From Blastomussa wellsi (taxonomy: Eukaryota > Cnidaria > Anthozoa > Scleractinia > Plerogyridae): a stretch of 64,000 bases of DNA. The translations under genes were made by a program, and so were the position numbers. This document shows, one piece after another, positions 46,142 through 58,175 of the stretch. Location of the stretch: positions 24,387,233 through 24,451,232 of the forward strand of contig OX393565.1 in the NCBI GenBank assembly GCA_947652115.1, read 5' to 3'. The notes under the pieces are model-generated. The model did not search any database. It saw only the letters and a list, made by a program, of their open reading frames with translations, and was not told the DNA's origin. Numbering within the stretch: the stretch's first letter is position 1; every line of letters begins with the position of its first letter.

Positions 46142-49100
46142 TTATTGTACCAAGATATACCCGATGGCTTTGACGTGTTTCTCTCCATTATCCGGTAAGT
46201 ACGTTGCTTCATTTCCGCACGTATTCGAGTCATCCTGTTTTCCTCCTGTACCAAAACCAATCCTGGAATCACACGAGTGGCAGTCGTTTTGCTCGTTGTT
46301 AATATAGCCTATTCGCGCTTTAGAAAACGAGCTAGATGATCCCATAACATTGAACCCCTCCCTGTTACAGTTGGGCTGCAAGGAGGCGTTTGAACCAATT
46401 AGCGTCTTCCACTTTTTACGACCCAGTGAGGTCTTGCGGTATTTCCCGTCTTCGATCAGTGAGTACAGAGAGTTGGCCTGCTTGTTGATGACAATGAACT
46501 CTCTCTGTTTGCCAATTTTCATACCAAGACAAATTTTGGAGAAGGATGTGTTCCAGTAGCTCGGTAACTTGGTCTCTTGTGAGTCAAACCCAGTCTCCCC
46601 TCCAGGAAGGTTGTATTCATTTTTGTCGCTCCAGTATTTGGAGTCATAATGAAACGTGTTCTAGAAAATAATGGGAAAATTAAGCTCAGATCTTGATATT
46701 TGAACAGATCTCTGCATGAGTATCATATTTTTGAAATAAGCAATCTGCGCGATTAGAAACACTAGCGTCAAACCTTGTTTCCGTCAATCTTCATGACCGG
46801 TGTCCAGCCCCCATCTCCACATCCAAAATCTCCAAACTGACAGAGAACGGAAATTGGTTTAGATTCAAGGTGGAGATTAACCAGCTGGCTCACGTTCGAC
46901 CTGTGAAATATTGGAAAAGAATAGATATAGTGCGGTACCAATTTGAAGTATCAAAATAATTCCTCAGGGAAATGATATCATAAATAGCAATGGATACACC
47001 TGATTACGTCAACCCAGGTACTGAGAAAATACCTATCAAAATGCCCAGTGGGCTTTGTTTACTTCGCAATGTATTGTGGTAAAATGTACAGCCGCCATCT
47101 TTTTTCTTACGGTGGATTGAGAGGGTTTGATCGAGAGAGAAAATAACGTCATATACTCACTAGCTAATTTTTTACTGTGTGAACCCAGCTAATTTGGTAT
47201 GCAGAACAGCAACTTGCTTCTAAAAGCCCGTGCTGCATACTTATCGGCTGGGTTTAAAAATAGACCTATTCGGCTAACGTGTTTACTTCCTTGTTGCTAC
47301 CTAATTCAGATCATGTGATGATTCATTTGGGACGTTACAATTGTTTTGTTCGTACATACACGCATGCAATCAGTTGTGCATGACAAATTGCACAATTGTA
47401 ACCTGCACAGATGCACAGATGTAAACACGTTAGCCGAATTGGTCTATTGCAAAAATAAAATAAGCTAGTTAGTATATGACGTCATTTTCTCTCTCGATCC
47501 AGCTCTCTTAATGAAACTCGACTCTTGAAGTCGAATCTGGTAATGGCGGTCAGTTTAAAGTGCACCTAACACCAAAATATTTTTTTCGTTAAAATACACC
47601 TTTGTACCAGTTCGAAACGCATTCTACCTTTCGTTTCTCCTTTTCATCAAATTCTGGCTATTTATAGCATTTAAAAGTTTCGAAAACCTGTTCATCATTT
47701 GTTCCACGACTGATTCAGAAGGGGCGTGGGTCTATTCATGATTTGACGTCACAAACTGATTTGCATGTATGTTTACAAAGACTTGATGTCTGTGACGTCA
47801 AATCAAGAATAGACCCACGCCCCTTCTGACTCGGTCGAGGAACAAATGATAAACAGTTTTCCTAATGTTATCAATAGCCAGAATTTGGTGAAAAGGAGAA
47901 ACGAAAGGTGAAATGCATTTCGAACTGGTACAAAGGTGTATTTGAGCGAAAAAATATTTCGGTGTTAGGTGCACTTTAAACAAGAATTCGTTGTTCAAAA
48001 AACGGACTTATTTCGAAAATTGTGGCGCAATAATTGGCATGGTGCATTCTTGCCAAACATAAAATCGAAATAGAAAGAGAACAAGAACAACATTTATTCA
48101 TGTATTCAGTGCAAATAAATTTTTGGTGTAATATTCAATGGATTATTATTCTAAAGAGCTATCTGTATAAGAGATAACACAGAGAAATCGACGAAAATTA
48201 CTTACTTGTACAGGACATATGCTTTCTTACAAGAGTCTGGACCTGAAAATAAAATGTAACAGTAATTTTGGGAAAACAATTAAAAGTTCATCTATTTCTG
48301 CAGATCGGTCAAAAACTTCAACGTGGATATTCAGTTGAGACAAAATATTTTAAGTTATGTTAGAGTTGATATAAACTTTTACGGTCTTTCCCGTAAAACC
48401 GTGAACTCCAGAAATGTTTATGGAATGTTATTGTGTTACAAACAAAAAGCCAATCAGGTGTAAGGAAACTAAACCCAATTCAGCGTGTCCTGAACTTTGC
48501 TGCGATTGGTCACTACACAATAAACATTCCAGAAATTTTTTCTGGTGTTCACGGTTTTACGGGAAAGACTGTAAATAATTTAATGTGCTTTTTCAAGGCC
48601 AATAGCAAGATTTCAATTCAAAGTCAACTTGGACAAGTACTATACAGCGGATCAAAAAAGCTGGAATATGCTGAAACTATACTGAGCCACCTTAACGTAG
48701 CATTGGCTATTTCTGACTCTGTCTCAAAGGTTGAAGCTAAACGGTCCAAAACTTCATTTTCTTGGAAGACGGAACAATTTTGTCGAAGATTTTGAGAGGA
48801 GAAATTTACAGGTCTATAAAACTTGGGGACTATTTGTTTATTACTGAAGTACCTTTCTCACAGTATTCTCCAGTGATGCCCATTTGGCAAAGGCATTTAA
48901 ACAACGTGTCATGTTTGTAGTTCGGTAGACAAGTACCTCCGTTTTGACAAGGCGACGAAGAACAAGGCGACTGAAAATTTAAAAGAAGTAGCGATACAGT
49001 TTTTCAGTGAAAGCGAGTTTGCAGTAAAAAGATTACGTTCTGCCTTATTTTCATCTATCACCATTAGTGCAACATGAACAAACTCCCTCACCTTGATGGA

Positions 49101-51102
49101 AAAGTGTTGCGAAGTCTTGTTTTCTTTGTACTCTGTGGAGTTTCTGTATATATCAGCGGGAAGCAACTCACACCAGAGTTTTCCATTAGCTCCTTTGGTG
49201 GCGGCGAGGTTCACAGAAAAGCACAAAGAATTACTGAGGCACCCAAAGGTGCAATCAAAGGCATCGTACACGGAAAATGCTCCAACTGTTGGTACGTTCA
49301 GATAATGGAAATTGTCTTTTATAAAATCATGCTGTCGGGCCGTGTGCAAAGTGGAGGAGGTCGTATCCACGTGATGTGGAAGACTGTTTGACCCTGTGTC
49401 GGAGGAAGGACATGTAAAGAGCTTTACTAAACATTTAGTCAGAGACAAATTAACCCTATGGTGGTCAAAAGCTTGTTTTATATACTTTTAATAAATCGAA
49501 TATTCTGTTTTAAGAGGAAACAAATATACCTGATCTGTTGTTAAATTCCAGTAAATGAGTTAAATTTATATTTTAGAATCCCCAGGTCAGGACCGAGAAC
49601 ACGGGTATGAACATTACAGCTCGGGAACTATAGATATTATTGCTGAAAGCACACTTAAATTATTCCCGGGGGTACTCCCATATATGGGCTATATAGGTAT
49701 GTTGCGCGGGATAGGGTATGGTTTTTCGAGGTTCTCGTTCCCTAATAGGGTATAATTTTTGCTTCTTTTGGCATTCTTCGCGGTATGATCCTTAGATAGG
49801 GTACCTGAATTGTATTATTTGGCTATTTTGCAATTTGCAGTGCGTAAAAACACGCTAAACGAAAAAGGAACGGTCTGCCAAAGTGAAAACGTTACGGAAG
49901 GACACGAAATTGACTCGTTTAAACCTTTCTTAGTGTTTTTTTTTTTCCTTGAAATTTAACGGGTATCAAATTCCGTTTATTTTATCCTAAAACATGATAG
50001 GGTCAGGGGGTAAGAGCCTTCGCGGCACACACCTATCCAAAATTTAAGGGAGTACCCCCCAGGAAATTATTGCAGAATAATGCGGGTTTGAATTTATTTC
50101 TTGCGATGTCAGAAACTGGTTTCAGTTTTACTAAATCGCAAATTAAATAGCTGAATAATCCACATTGGAGACAGTATGTGAAGTTGCACGAAGCTAAAGC
50201 AAATCTGCTTTAAAAAATCGACAATTTCTGCTATGGAACTACTTTAGCTCAGTTTCGGTACCTTGCAATGCGCATAGCGCATGTCACTTGCCCGAGATCA
50301 GGGCGCCGAGACCGAGGAAAACTCAAATAAAAAATACAGAAGATAATAACAGAAAATACTATTCATTTCCAAGAGAAAGTACGTGCTAAACTGCAGAGAA
50401 TCATTTTTTCGTTTTGAATTCAAGACAAGGTTTTAAAATTGAAAACCGCAGCATTTCCTATGTCAATAATTGCAAAGCCACCTGCTAAATATTGTCACGG
50501 AATTCTCTTGATTATACTTAGGTATTTTTTTATCTGCTTTTTTTCCAAGTTGTAAAAGCTGCTTCTTGTTATAAGTTAAAATTATCTAGACAATATCGAT
50601 TACAATTATTCAAATTTCGATATCTTTTACATATAACTTCAATTGAAGTTTACTCTCTCTCTTTGCAAGTTAACCAAAATCATCCAATAAAAAGAATCAA
50701 CGCATTCATTTTTAGAATCTTTATGCATTTGTCAGCTTTCAGAAGGTCCCTTAGCTTTCTTTTTATTCAAAGATCCATGCATTTTGTTTAACGACAAAAC
50801 TATAAACTAAAATTCAAAATATAGCTGAGTATAAAGCAAGCAAGCTAGAATGTCCCCCCAAAAATGAACGCCAGGAACTGGGCTAACTTTAATTGCTTCT
50901 AGCTCAGTTTAATACATTTAGACATTCCCTCATTTCTAACGAAAAACCAATCCAACTACAATAACAGTACAAACAAAAGGGCAAAAATAGTCTCGCATGT
51001 ACAACAAATTAAAGTAAAGGAACAGAGCTTACCTTGGCTTTCCACGTCGAAGATCAGAGTAAAAGAGAGCAATAAAACAGGCCAGATGAAAACACAAAAC
51101 AT
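46142..51102 (-). CDS. Secreted PAN-EGF-fibrinogen-like protein, copy B
   Basis: Minus-strand exons in transcript order: 51033-51102, 49092-49426, 48853-48970, 48206-48242, 46774-46900, 46142-46660; all phases agree, 401 residues. Residues 1-23 are a clear signal peptide ([20 protein letters not shown]). Residues 24-135 hold a PAN/apple-like domain, about 136-174 one EGF-like domain ([23 protein letters not shown]), and 188-401 a fibrinogen-like region opening [11 protein letters not shown] and ending in paired cysteine motifs ([19 protein letters not shown]). Domain order is that of coral proteins often labelled skeletal organic matrix proteins; that label is from memory. From 46536 to about 49665 it is nearly identical to copy A, but exon 1 and the 3' third of the gene are its own. 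This copy has the more convincing first exon and the intact MITE in intron 1, so it may be the donor. Confidence 0.85.
47261..47446. mobile_element. Foldback MITE (TAGACC family), duplicate in copy B
   Basis: Identical by eye to 24430-24615; inserted before the duplication. Confidence 0.75.
47556..47978. mobile_element. Foldback MITE (AAAGTGCACC family), duplicate in copy B
   Basis: Counterpart of 24725-25147, with the same arms and the same two TGACGTCA sites. Confidence 0.8.
48382..48571. mobile_element. Mariner-type MITE, duplicate in copy B
   Basis: Counterpart of 25551-25740, with the same TA-flanked inverted ends. Confidence 0.75.
49665..50063. mobile_element. Intact hAT-like MITE in intron 1 of copy B
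   Basis: Ends CCCGGGGGTACTCCC and GGGAGTACCCCCCAGG are inverted. The element is flanked by a perfect 8-bp duplication, AAATTATT, at 49657-49664 and 50064-50071. Eight-base duplications are typical of hAT elements. The copy A counterpart (26832-27016) is truncated on both sides. Confidence 0.85.
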
Positions 51103-54100
51103 GGCAAGACACTTTAGAGCTGATCCAACGTGTTTATTGCCAACGCCGAGAACCTTTGGCGAACAACCAAAAAACTGACTTAAAAGGAGAATCTTTGTCT
51201 TTTAACCAGTAAGACCAGTTAAGTTGATGACATTTTATGCCTCCATTAGTTAATGAGTGGGCATTAGTGGTTGCTCGTCCGTTTTCAAGGCATCATCTGT
51301 TGGCAGGATGTTAACAAGAAAAATATCGTTATCATAGAATTGTAGATTAATGTTCATTTAAATAGCGAAGCAAAGTTTTCAGCTTTTAAATGCAAGGCTT
51401 TACATGGAAGTTAAATTTAATTCCTACTCGTGTCTTTTTCCCTGTAGAATGCTGAGTAAACTGCATTATTAATTCATATTATTTTGAAAGCCATACTGAC
51501 CATATGAGTTATTAAGGCAGATTCAAATTCTTCCAACTTGTGGAATATATACTAAAGGAAACAAGGTAAGGAGAATTTGCGTGCTGATACTGAGTGCCTC
51601 GAATAGGCAAGCTCAATATTTAATTGAAGATGTGTTCCTGTTGACTGAAACAAGAGAAACTGGTCCTTGCTTACGTCATTGTTTTCATTTTGCCTTATTA
51701 GGGAAGGCATCATGCTATATTTAAATATACTCTAGACGTTTGTACATCTGGAACTTTATAATAGGAGGAATTATCTGCTCTTTGCGTGCAAATTGATAAA
51801 TTTCTAGGTGGCAAAAAGGAGCTAAGTCACGGAAACTCATCTTGAAAAAACCGGCAAGTTTTTTCAAATTTGTCGTTTGTAATCGGTCTATATCGTTGTC
51901 ATTCGAGACAATCCTTGTATAATTTCAGCATTTTATTATCCCGTTGGTGTTTTTCGGCATTAGAAAACTCTTACTTTTAGATTTCCTTCAATTTGAAAGT
52001 AAATGGGGAAATGACTTAATTCAAATGCCGTGAGACTGCTCCTTTTACACGTAATTTGAAAAAAAGTTTTGATCATGAGTTTTGAAACCAGCATAACAGG
52101 AATTGATATTTTTCCCGTTGTTTCGTTTCAAAAAGCATACCTCTTCTCACGTCCTAATATATTTTAATTAATAATTGCGGTTTCGAAAGGCATCACCAAA
52201 TCTTCAAAAAGAGAGAAGGATACAAAGCACAACAGATCACATAAAACTTTTTAAAATGAAATAATATCGCACAAGAAAAAAAATGCACAAAATTTCATAA
52301 CCAATTTGCAAAGCCACCTGGTAAAAAATGGTTTCCGGTCACGCTTAGTTTAATTTTGTTTTCCGTTATCCGTCATCAAGAAATTCCACAATGGAAATAC
52401 TGTTTTTTCAGTTACGATAATTAGTTGGTGTTTCTTTTAATTTGGTACCTCAGGTAGATCACAAGGATAGCTATAGGGGTGCTCGTTGGGGAGGGGGGGG
52501 GGGGATTCATAAAAAAATGTGGTAGTAGTTAGGTACTTCCTGTTGATGTCATGTTGTTTAGCCATTAATATTTTATAACATTTGAATTTATCAGAATTTT
52601 TCATGGCATGGTTTCGAGTTTATTATTTGATGGCGTGACGGTGAAAACCACCGAGCTTAAAGACGTCTATCTCGGTAAACCGAGCCAATCCGGTTAAGCG
52701 GCCGGCTAACCTAGCTCCTGTAATCAGGCGTCACAGCGATTCTTCAAAAGACATACATCTATAATCAATGATTTAAAGCAGTTTAGCTCCTCTAAAATTA
52801 TTAAACACGCCTACTTTACTTTGCTTTGCTTGCCTACTTTCTTTCTTATGCCTACTTTGTTTTCCATGCTACAGCTGACAAGAGCAAAGAAAGTGAGATT
52901 CTGTTGTTAGCCAGAAAGATTAAGCTGAAAAAATAACCTCGCTTTTTCTTTTCAGTTTCCAGGATTTCGTAATTATCGTCCCTGCTATAATGGATCGTGA
53001 ACCTGGTTATATTAGAAAGCCGCAGATCATCTCCGGTGGGCTGGGGAGGTGCGCACCCCGTGCCCTCCCCCTAGTGCTAGGGGGTCAGCACCGAGCAACG
53101 AGATTGACTGGCAAAGGGCAATGATCTAAAAATTAAACAATAACGTGTGTGCAAGCTCTTTAATGAAATATAAAAGCACAATCTATTCAGAAGAATTAAT
53201 CTTGATATAAATTAGCTCCATTCTTCGCATGTCTCGAAACGACTATATTCATCTATCAGTGGTCAGGTTATAACACGCGCGCATGCGAGACATGAACGTG
53301 CCACACGCGTCTACTCGCACGCACTATATTCTCCACTGACTGGACTCAATTAATGAAACGCGTAGTTACCAGACAGTTATCCCAATTCATTCTTCCAAGT
53401 CATGGATATTTATATCTTCAATACGACAAGCGAAATGTTCAAGAAAAAAATATTCATTGACAAGAAAAAGAGATTCCAAAATTAGACAATAACAAAGTCT
53501 TTGGCGGTCATTATTTAATTTAAAAAAGAAAAGAATCAGGAAAAAAAACTACCATCTTAAAGTATACTGCTGTCAGCAATAATTTGAATCTGCACAATTA
53601 TTTTCCGGAAAAGTGCAGTGCTTAAATACCAGCCTGAGTCACCCCTCCCTCTATAAATCTTCAAATCACAGCCAGCCGGCGCCATAGTGGACGCAACAAT
53701 ATATATATACATCTATATATCAACATTGTTATTTACATGAAATCTTACTGCTCATAAAATAAGGTTTTCTTAGAACTGACTTTCATTCAGTTTCTACTCA
53801 TTTAAACTGTAGAACTTTACGCTGAAAAAACAATTAGTGGGACCCCGTTATAACGAGATCCGCGGTATATGGAACGATATTCTCCAACCCGAGCAAAGTT
53901 AATAACAGCAAACTGCATTGGAACAGAAGCCCGGTTAAACGAATCGCCATTATAAAAAAAATATTTCTCCAGTCTCTCGACATTTAAATGTATCGCACAT
54001 CGCTATTAAGACTATTGAGAACTCCCCGAAAGCTGCACGTCCCGCAACCACGGCACAGTGTAAGTCGGGGGAACAAAGGCCATAAAGACGCATGTACGAA

Positions 54101-55004
54101 CATTTTGATTTTTCTTTTCTAATCAGAAAATGGCACGAAAAGGCACGACCACTCTGAAAATCACCACTAGAGTTTGTCCCCACCGCGAATCAAAAGATCC
54201 TCGAGGACTGGACTCCAACCCACTTGTCCCCCTGACTGACGTCATGCTGCTTAGCAACCACTGAAGACTCAGTTACGACACTGCAGGCTCAGAAAGTCCT
54301 CGGAGACGAATATGGACCTAAAAGCGTAACTCGTTCCGACCCTTCTGCCATCTCGAGCGTCTTTCAGTTAACTGTCGAGATCTGTTTGATTTGGTTTGAT
54401 TTAACGCGAGTTCTACTAGTGACTAAAAAAACCACTACTTTTTTTTCAACTAATCAGGGAACAAAACCAATTTAGTGCAAAACTTATCGTGCCTGTCACG
54501 CGGTGAGGATTAAAAGAGATAGACGAGAGGGACCCTTCTAATGATGAACAGATTGAGTTGTCTTACGCGAAGCGGGGAATCGTTGGAGCCTTAGCCCTTT
54601 CAGTGGCTAACCGACCCCTCGAGGCTCCGACGACAACTCATCTGTTCATGGTTAGAAAGGTCCCTAGCGTCTATCCCTTTTAGCCATCACCCTGCCACGC
54701 GGGCTAAGCGCTGGATGATTCTTGCTCGGCTTTGAGAAGTGTTTTCAATTGCTTCACTATTTGCGCTCCTTGGTTTTGCTCTGAGAATTTACTTTGCGTT
54801 TCCTCTCATGAAAGTCGACAGAAAACTTTAACTGTTGAAATACTAATTCATAATTTTCTAAGCGTCCTCTTCATCACAACTGATAGAAAATGAACCACAG
54901 TCATTTTTTCCTAATTAATCCACAGAAGTCATTAGTCAACGATCTGTAAGAGCGGCTGCACATTCTGTGAGTCAGGTCAATTTTTATACTGTCACGCAAA
55001 TCGC
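51103..55004. other. Gene-free interval between copy B and atlastin
   Basis: About 3.9 kb with no exon I can support. 51856-51960 aligns weakly with 20500-20620 and 30246-30340, which also lie upstream of paralogs. There is a G run near 52492-52504, a fragment with Harbinger-like end sequence (AGCTCCTGTAATCAGGCGTC, about 52705-52732), a short TA-rich microsatellite at 53699-53720 and a foldback MITE at 54485-54705. The atlastin 3' UTR must occupy some of the right end. Confidence 0.5.
54485..54705. mobile_element. Foldback MITE downstream of atlastin
   Basis: Left arm motifs GATAGACG, AGGGACC, TTCTAA and GAACAGAT.GAGTTGTC reappear inverted in the right arm in reversed order, ending near CCACGCGGG. 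Arms are about 85-100 bp and imperfect. Confidence 0.7.
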
Positions 55005-58000
55005 TCATTGTGTTTTCCTCGTGGACTGTGTTTGTGTCGCTATCACTGCTTGTACTCCACGCTGAAATGCTGCCTTGTAGGCCGGCATGAACGCCTGAAA
55101 AGACAAATGAAGAACAAGCTCTAAATTAAACAAGGACAAAGTTTACCTCTAGTTTTGAATATGCCCCTCCCCCCTCCCCAACACAAACTCTCTCTACAGA
55201 TCCTCATACATTTAATTCAGGATTTGTTGGACTTGGCCATTAAGCTCTTTTAATTAACAAAGTCACAGTGTGTATGTGGTTTTCCATATTTTACACGAGC
55301 GTCCTTTTTCATCTCTCCAGGCGGGCGGCATTTCGCATGCGCGAAATAAAACAATCGCGCAACAAATCCCGCCAGCTTAGAAGGTAACAGCTGGGAAAGC
55401 CGTTTTTGTGGTAAAAATCCGCCATATTGAAAATGCACAAACGCAACGCAAAAAACAGAGTTGTACTGGACAATTTAGGAAATTTGATTTTTGAAATAAT
55501 TCTTGTGACATTGAATGAGCTAATGTCCACTGCTAAAATCTCTGCATGGACATAAAGAGAATTAAGAGATCAATCTTCCAAAACCAAAAACTCCTTACCT
55601 CATCCCAGATGAGCTCTGCAACGTGATCAAGCTTAGCGCCATATTCTCTAAACTCGCCGCTGAACCGAATATACGACCACACAACAATAGCTAACAGGCC
55701 AGACCATATGACGAGATTGCACATGCGCGCGAACGACAACAAACCAACAGAACCGAAGACGCTGGAGAAAAAGTATCCCATCACCACTAGCGTGAAGAAA
55801 ACTGCCGGCGTGCGGGCGGCGTTGAAGATATTCTTTCCGTCGTTAAGCTTGGCAAAGTTCTCAAAAGCTTCGTCGATCTCCTTTAGAAGTCTATCCAAGT
55901 ACTCTTTGCTAAATTCGCTGCCTCCCATTTTGCGGGTCCCGTGAAACATTGCTAATGACGTTTCCTTAGCGTGGAGGTGTTTCTGTTCTAGTTCGTGCGG
56001 CGCCAAGTAGGGCGTGTCGCCACCACACAGCTAAATTGGAAAGAAAAGAACGGGAAAAGTTGTTTCAACATACAGAGGAACCGCGTCAATAAGGTCACCT
56101 TTAACAGTGCGGTCGTAATGGGGTAAGGTCCAATTTTATTACTGGTCCTGACAGATTTGCACTTCTAAACAACTGTAAATTATTCAAATTAATAAACATC
56201 CAGAATGCAGAAACGTCAATCTGTGCATACAGTATCTACCGAAGGAATTTTGATGAACATTAACTAGATTGAAATTCTCCACGTTGCACAAACATTCAAA
56301 ACATCCACAGTAATCTGAATCTTGATCCAAATGTAACAATTACAACAAAAATAATAATTATGGTACAAAGAACTCACTAGCCTGCGTGCAGCCGTCTAAA
56401 TAATAGAGGGCTGCACGCAGGCCAAGAACTCACGCGCTCCATCCTTTTCGTGTAGGAATCTTTTGAACTTGCCAGGGCGGCAAGGTTGTTCGCTTCAGCT
56501 GTGGCCTACAAAGGGGCAACAGAGAATGCATCCAAGATCAGCAGCCATTGATTACACACGTTTTATTAGACTTTCTGAAAAGTCCTTCGTCTTGTTTATT
56601 CTCGCGACTTCTGCCCTGAAATTCATGAGGTCGACTTGTGGCAAGTCTAACATTTTATGTACCAAGGGATATTTTAATGAAGTGATCACATCTTTCTATC
56701 TATCAATCCGCACACCATGCACAATTTTTGTTCTGAAGATACTCGCTTCGTTTCTCTTTATAGTTCACCTAACAACAGAAAAACAAGATAGGAGAAATGA
56801 TTGTATAAAAACTGTGGGCGAGACACGCTTGCATTTTCCTATCGACTATTCTTTTTTGGGCTTCTCTACCGTCTAACAACTTACCAGCAACATAGACTTA
56901 GGCTGCGGTAGCTCTTCGCCTTGGAAAATCTTCATGTAAGCCTACCAGAAACAAATAAGGCATTGTTGCTATAGCGAAGACAAACTGAAACTGTTTCCAG
57001 TTCCCGGCACCTCCGAGAGATGACTGAACTTGCGGTTTTTGCTTTTAAGTGTCTTGACGTCGACATGCCGGCAGCCCAAAATTCGGAGTGCTTTAACAAA
57101 TCAGAAGAGAATGGGTTGATTTGCTATCTTCCACATTTTGGTACTGGCTGCATGTCTTCCCGAGCTTGGCACCGGCTGTATGTTTTTTCCCGCGCTTGGT
57201 ACCAGCTGCAGATTTCCAGTGCTAGGCACGGACTGCATTCATTTCTTTTGAATATGATTGGTTCACTGCGCTGGTGGCGTGCAGGTGTTGTTTCCGTTTG
57301 ATGATATCAATTCACTAGAAAATCTCTATACAGAAAAGTAAACAGTAATTACCTTAAAATACTCCACCAGCCCTCTGCAGGTAACCTCTCCTCCATTAAT
57401 GCTCTTAACAACAAGGTTTTCACAAGACAGTACTGAAGGAGTGAGATCCCGTAGCTGGGTTCTAAACTCGTCGTCAATATCTAATAAAAATAAATTCAAA
57501 ATACCTCACTCAGCGGTAAATAACGCCTAAAGTCTCTATAAAATGCTGCAAAGTCACATCTACCCAGGTGGGAGGTAATGGTTAGTGCGCTGGACAGTCT
57601 GGGTTCGAGCCTCGGCCGGGGCACTGCGTTGTGTTCTTGGGCAAGACACTTTACTCTCACAGTGCCTCTCTTCACCCAGGTGTATAAATGGGCACCGGCG
57701 AATTTACTGCTGGGGGGTAACCCTGTGATGGACTAGCATCCCATCCAGGGGGGAGTAGAAATACTCTCCGTCGCTTCATGCTACAGAAACCGGGATAAGC
57801 TCCGGCCTGATGGGCCACTAGGCCCGACTGCAGACTTTTACCACATCTACCCAGTAGCTAGAAGGCCCCCCTTGTTCAATTAATCACTATTGCAAAAATC
57901 TTGGAAAGCTCGAGTTTAAACACGTTTTTGCACCCTTATGCATGTTTGTATAGGTTACCGGTGATGAGTACAAGTTAACCAAAATGAATGATACAAACAT

Positions 58001-58078
58001 GTTTTTCACAGAAAATGCGAAAGTTAACGTTCAACATCAAAGTTATTGTTGGCCTGATGGATTTATTCTGAACACAGG

Positions 58079-58175
<97 letters not shown>

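Noticed and set aside
55533..55600. Alternative atlastin C-terminus by read-through of exon 12 ([15 protein letters not shown]...)
   Set aside because: The GTAAGG donor at the exon end is strong and the spliced exon 13 gives a tail consistent with the family; the read-through frame is intronic.
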